Assembly (NCBI GenBank): GCA_028281165.1
Contig: JANQKI010000088.1
Location: 49,873-113,872 of the forward strand
DNA length: 64,000 nt
Direction: 5' to 3'
DNA from: Opitutaceae bacterium
GTDB taxonomy: Bacteria; Verrucomicrobiota; Verrucomicrobiia; Opitutales; Opitutaceae
A model generated the notes under the pieces. The model was given only the letters and a program-made list of their open reading frames with translations, was not told where the DNA came from and did no database searches. Made by a program: the position numbers and the translations under genes. Positions within the stretch are counted from its first letter, which is position 1, and each line of letters starts with the position of its first letter. Of this stretch, positions 62,853-64,000 are shown one piece after another.

Positions 62853-63851
62853 TTAGTTGAACCGTCGTACGAAACCGTCGCGACGGAGTCGAGCTAGCGA
62901 CCGCTCTTGAGCCTCGCGAGCCATTTCCGAAACAAGCATCTCTTCGATTTGGTCACGCAACTCGGAAAGCGGAACGTATCCAGCGTTTCTGCGATCTTGG
63001 GCGAACATTATAAAGATATTCCCCTTTAGCTTCACAGGCTCGCTGTGCTGACCCGCGTTGAGCGAGAAAGCGATATCCGATAGTTCGGGAATCAAATCAG
63101 TTCTGCTTTTCCAACCCCAGTCTCCACCTCGGCTAGCTCGCGAGTCCTGACTGTGCTGCTTAGCCAATTCCGCGAAGTCGTAACCTTCATCAAGCTTTCG
63201 CGCAATTTCCGCTGCGGTTTGATCGAGCAGATCGGCATCCTCGTTAGTGATTTGAGCCAGGCGGATAAGGCTGAGCCTGATGGATTCCTCTTGATAGAAC
63301 TGCTCTTTATTTTCGTCGTAAAATTCTTCGATTTTTACCGGACTCACAAACGATTCTGATTTGCGCATTTGCTGACGCATGTAGCCGACAATCATTTCCT
63401 CGCGGACCTGGTCTTTGTATTCGTCGGGCGTTTTGCCGATCGATTTCAGATAGTTTAGAAACTTGGAGCGGTCGTCATCAAATTGGGTGATGATATCCTC
63501 TTCCATACGATTTTCCACCATGCTGGGTGGAATCTGACCTTTGTCTTCGTAGAACTTCTTAACAATCAACACGTTGTCGGTTAGCGTTTGAATGATCTGA
63601 TCCTCCGCCTCCTGTAGCAATTTATGGAAAGCCACGGGATCGCCTTTCGAGTCTGCTTGGATTTGGGGAAGGTAGGGTTGGATTTCGCGTCGAACGTCGA
63701 CAACCGTGAAGATTTTGTCCTCAGCTATGGCTGCAATGCCGTTGGCAAAACGGGCGCCGACCATGCTATCGATGTCCTGAGTTTCCTGATTCTGAGCCGA
63801 AACCAAACTTATGGAAAAGGCGAGTGATGTAACAAATAGAATGCTTCGCAT
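62853..63851 (-). CDS. SurA-like parvulin-type peptidyl-prolyl isomerase
   Basis: A 332-residue exported chaperone. A signal peptide (cleavage near SLVSAQNQ, residue 20) is followed by a helical SurA_N-type domain with KIFTVVDVRREI. The parvulin domain (about 185-290) has RLSLIRLAQITNEDADL, FAELAKQHSQDSRASRGGDWGW and FSLNAGQHSEPVKLKGN. It should assist folding of outer-membrane proteins in the periplasm. Unlike the PpiD-like protein at 7 kb, its parvulin core is well kept. It starts 24 bp after the end of the partial gene at the window edge. Confidence 0.92.
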   Translation of the reverse strand: MRSILFVTSLAFSISLVSAQNQETQDIDSMVGARFANGIAAIAEDKIFTVVDVRREIQPYLPQIQADSKGDPVAFHKLLQEAEDQIIQTLTDNVLIVKKFYEDKGQIPPSMVENRMEEDIITQFDDDRSKFLNYLKSIGKTPDEYKDQVREEMIVGYMRQQMRKSESFVSPVKIEEFYDENKEQFYQEESIRLSLIRLAQITNEDADLLDQTAAEIARKLDEGYDFAELAKQHSQDSRASRGGDWGWKSRTDLIPELSDIAFSLNAGQHSEPVKLKGNIFIMFAQDRRNAGYVPLSELRDQIEEMLVSEMAREAQERSLARLRRDGFVRRFN

Positions 63852-63875
63852 GGGTGGAATAGGCGATAATTAGAG

Positions 63876-64000
63876 CTAACCGTTATTCAAATTTCTTAAA
63901 AATACAATGATTTCGTTGAGGCGTTGCAATGCGTCATTTGAAACAAGACGCGGGAATCGGGTTCCCAATTTTATATAGTCGTCCTCTTTGCCCTTTTTGA
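63876..64000 (-). CDS. 3' end of a gene entering from the right edge, possibly mfd
   Basis: On the minus strand an open frame enters from the window edge and stops at TAG (63876-63878), giving about 41 C-terminal residues. The sequence includes DDYIKLGTRFPRLVSNDAL and ends in FLRNLNNG. The FPRL followed by an amphipathic helix is reminiscent of the C-terminus of transcription-repair coupling factor Mfd in related bacteria, but the match is from memory and short. It is the likely upstream operon partner of the SurA-like gene. Confidence 0.5.
   Translation of the reverse strand, partial: KKGKEDDYIKLGTRFPRLVSNDALQRLNEIIVFLRNLNNG

Overview
The window reads as a chromosomal segment of a Gram-negative member of the PVC superphylum, most likely a marine Verrucomicrobiota of the Opitutae type. 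This placement is inferred from gene content: an LpxC-FabZ fusion followed by lpxA, multigene pseudopilin cassettes resembling the Verru_Chthon cassettes, secreted sulfatase, GH43, DUF1593 and beta-propeller proteins, a GSII-type glutamine synthetase, and a general lack of Shine-Dalgarno motifs. No phage, insertion sequence, CRISPR array or rRNA operon was seen. || Layout. 1-5.5 kb: PAS-receiver-HPt regulator, SWIB protein, a divergent EEP nuclease/Ski2-like helicase pair, and a YfcE-type phosphoesterase. 5.5-12.9 kb: a long minus-strand run (argS, GYF protein, BrkB membrane protein, PpiD-like foldase, zinc ribbon, CPBP protease). 13.2-17.6 kb: a thymidine phosphorylase homologue with an altered active-site loop, efp, and lpxC/fabZ-lpxA. 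17.6-22.7 kb: radical SAM/SPASM protein, VOC protein with a coupled small protein, a voltage-gated channel and membrane or secreted unknowns. 23.1-30.2 kb: GH43, secreted sulfatase, SDR, an NDH-2 fused to cNMP and CBS domains, malic enzyme. 30.2-38.0 kb: two tandem diverged pseudopilin cassettes separated by a small secreted protein. 38.4-44.1 kb: DUF1593 protein and a 1.35-kilo-residue propeller protein. 44.1-53.6 kb: probable carbohydrate-use genes (GtaA-like protein, solute-binding protein, unsecreted sulfatase, aldo-keto reductase, GH63-like glucosidase). 53.7-64 kb: glutamine synthetase behind a likely sigma-54 promoter, a minimal kinase plus PP2C pair, ilvB, accA, TPR protein, queA, tRNA-Tyr, radC, ThuA-like protein, a SurA-like foldase and the 3' end of a gene that may be mfd. 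|| How it fits together. Housekeeping genes (translation, lipid A, fatty acid, amino acid and tRNA modification) alternate with envelope and polysaccharide-use genes. One set (GH43, sulfatase, DUF1593) carries signal peptides and would act outside the cytoplasm. The 44-53 kb set mostly lacks them and may act on imported material. The best leads are the 147-residue kinase coupled to PP2C, the NDH-2-cNMP-CBS fusion, the duplicated pseudopilin cassettes, the roughly 21-blade propeller protein, the altered phosphorylase loop, the sigma-54 promoter before GSII, and the duplicated tRNA-Tyr 3' end.
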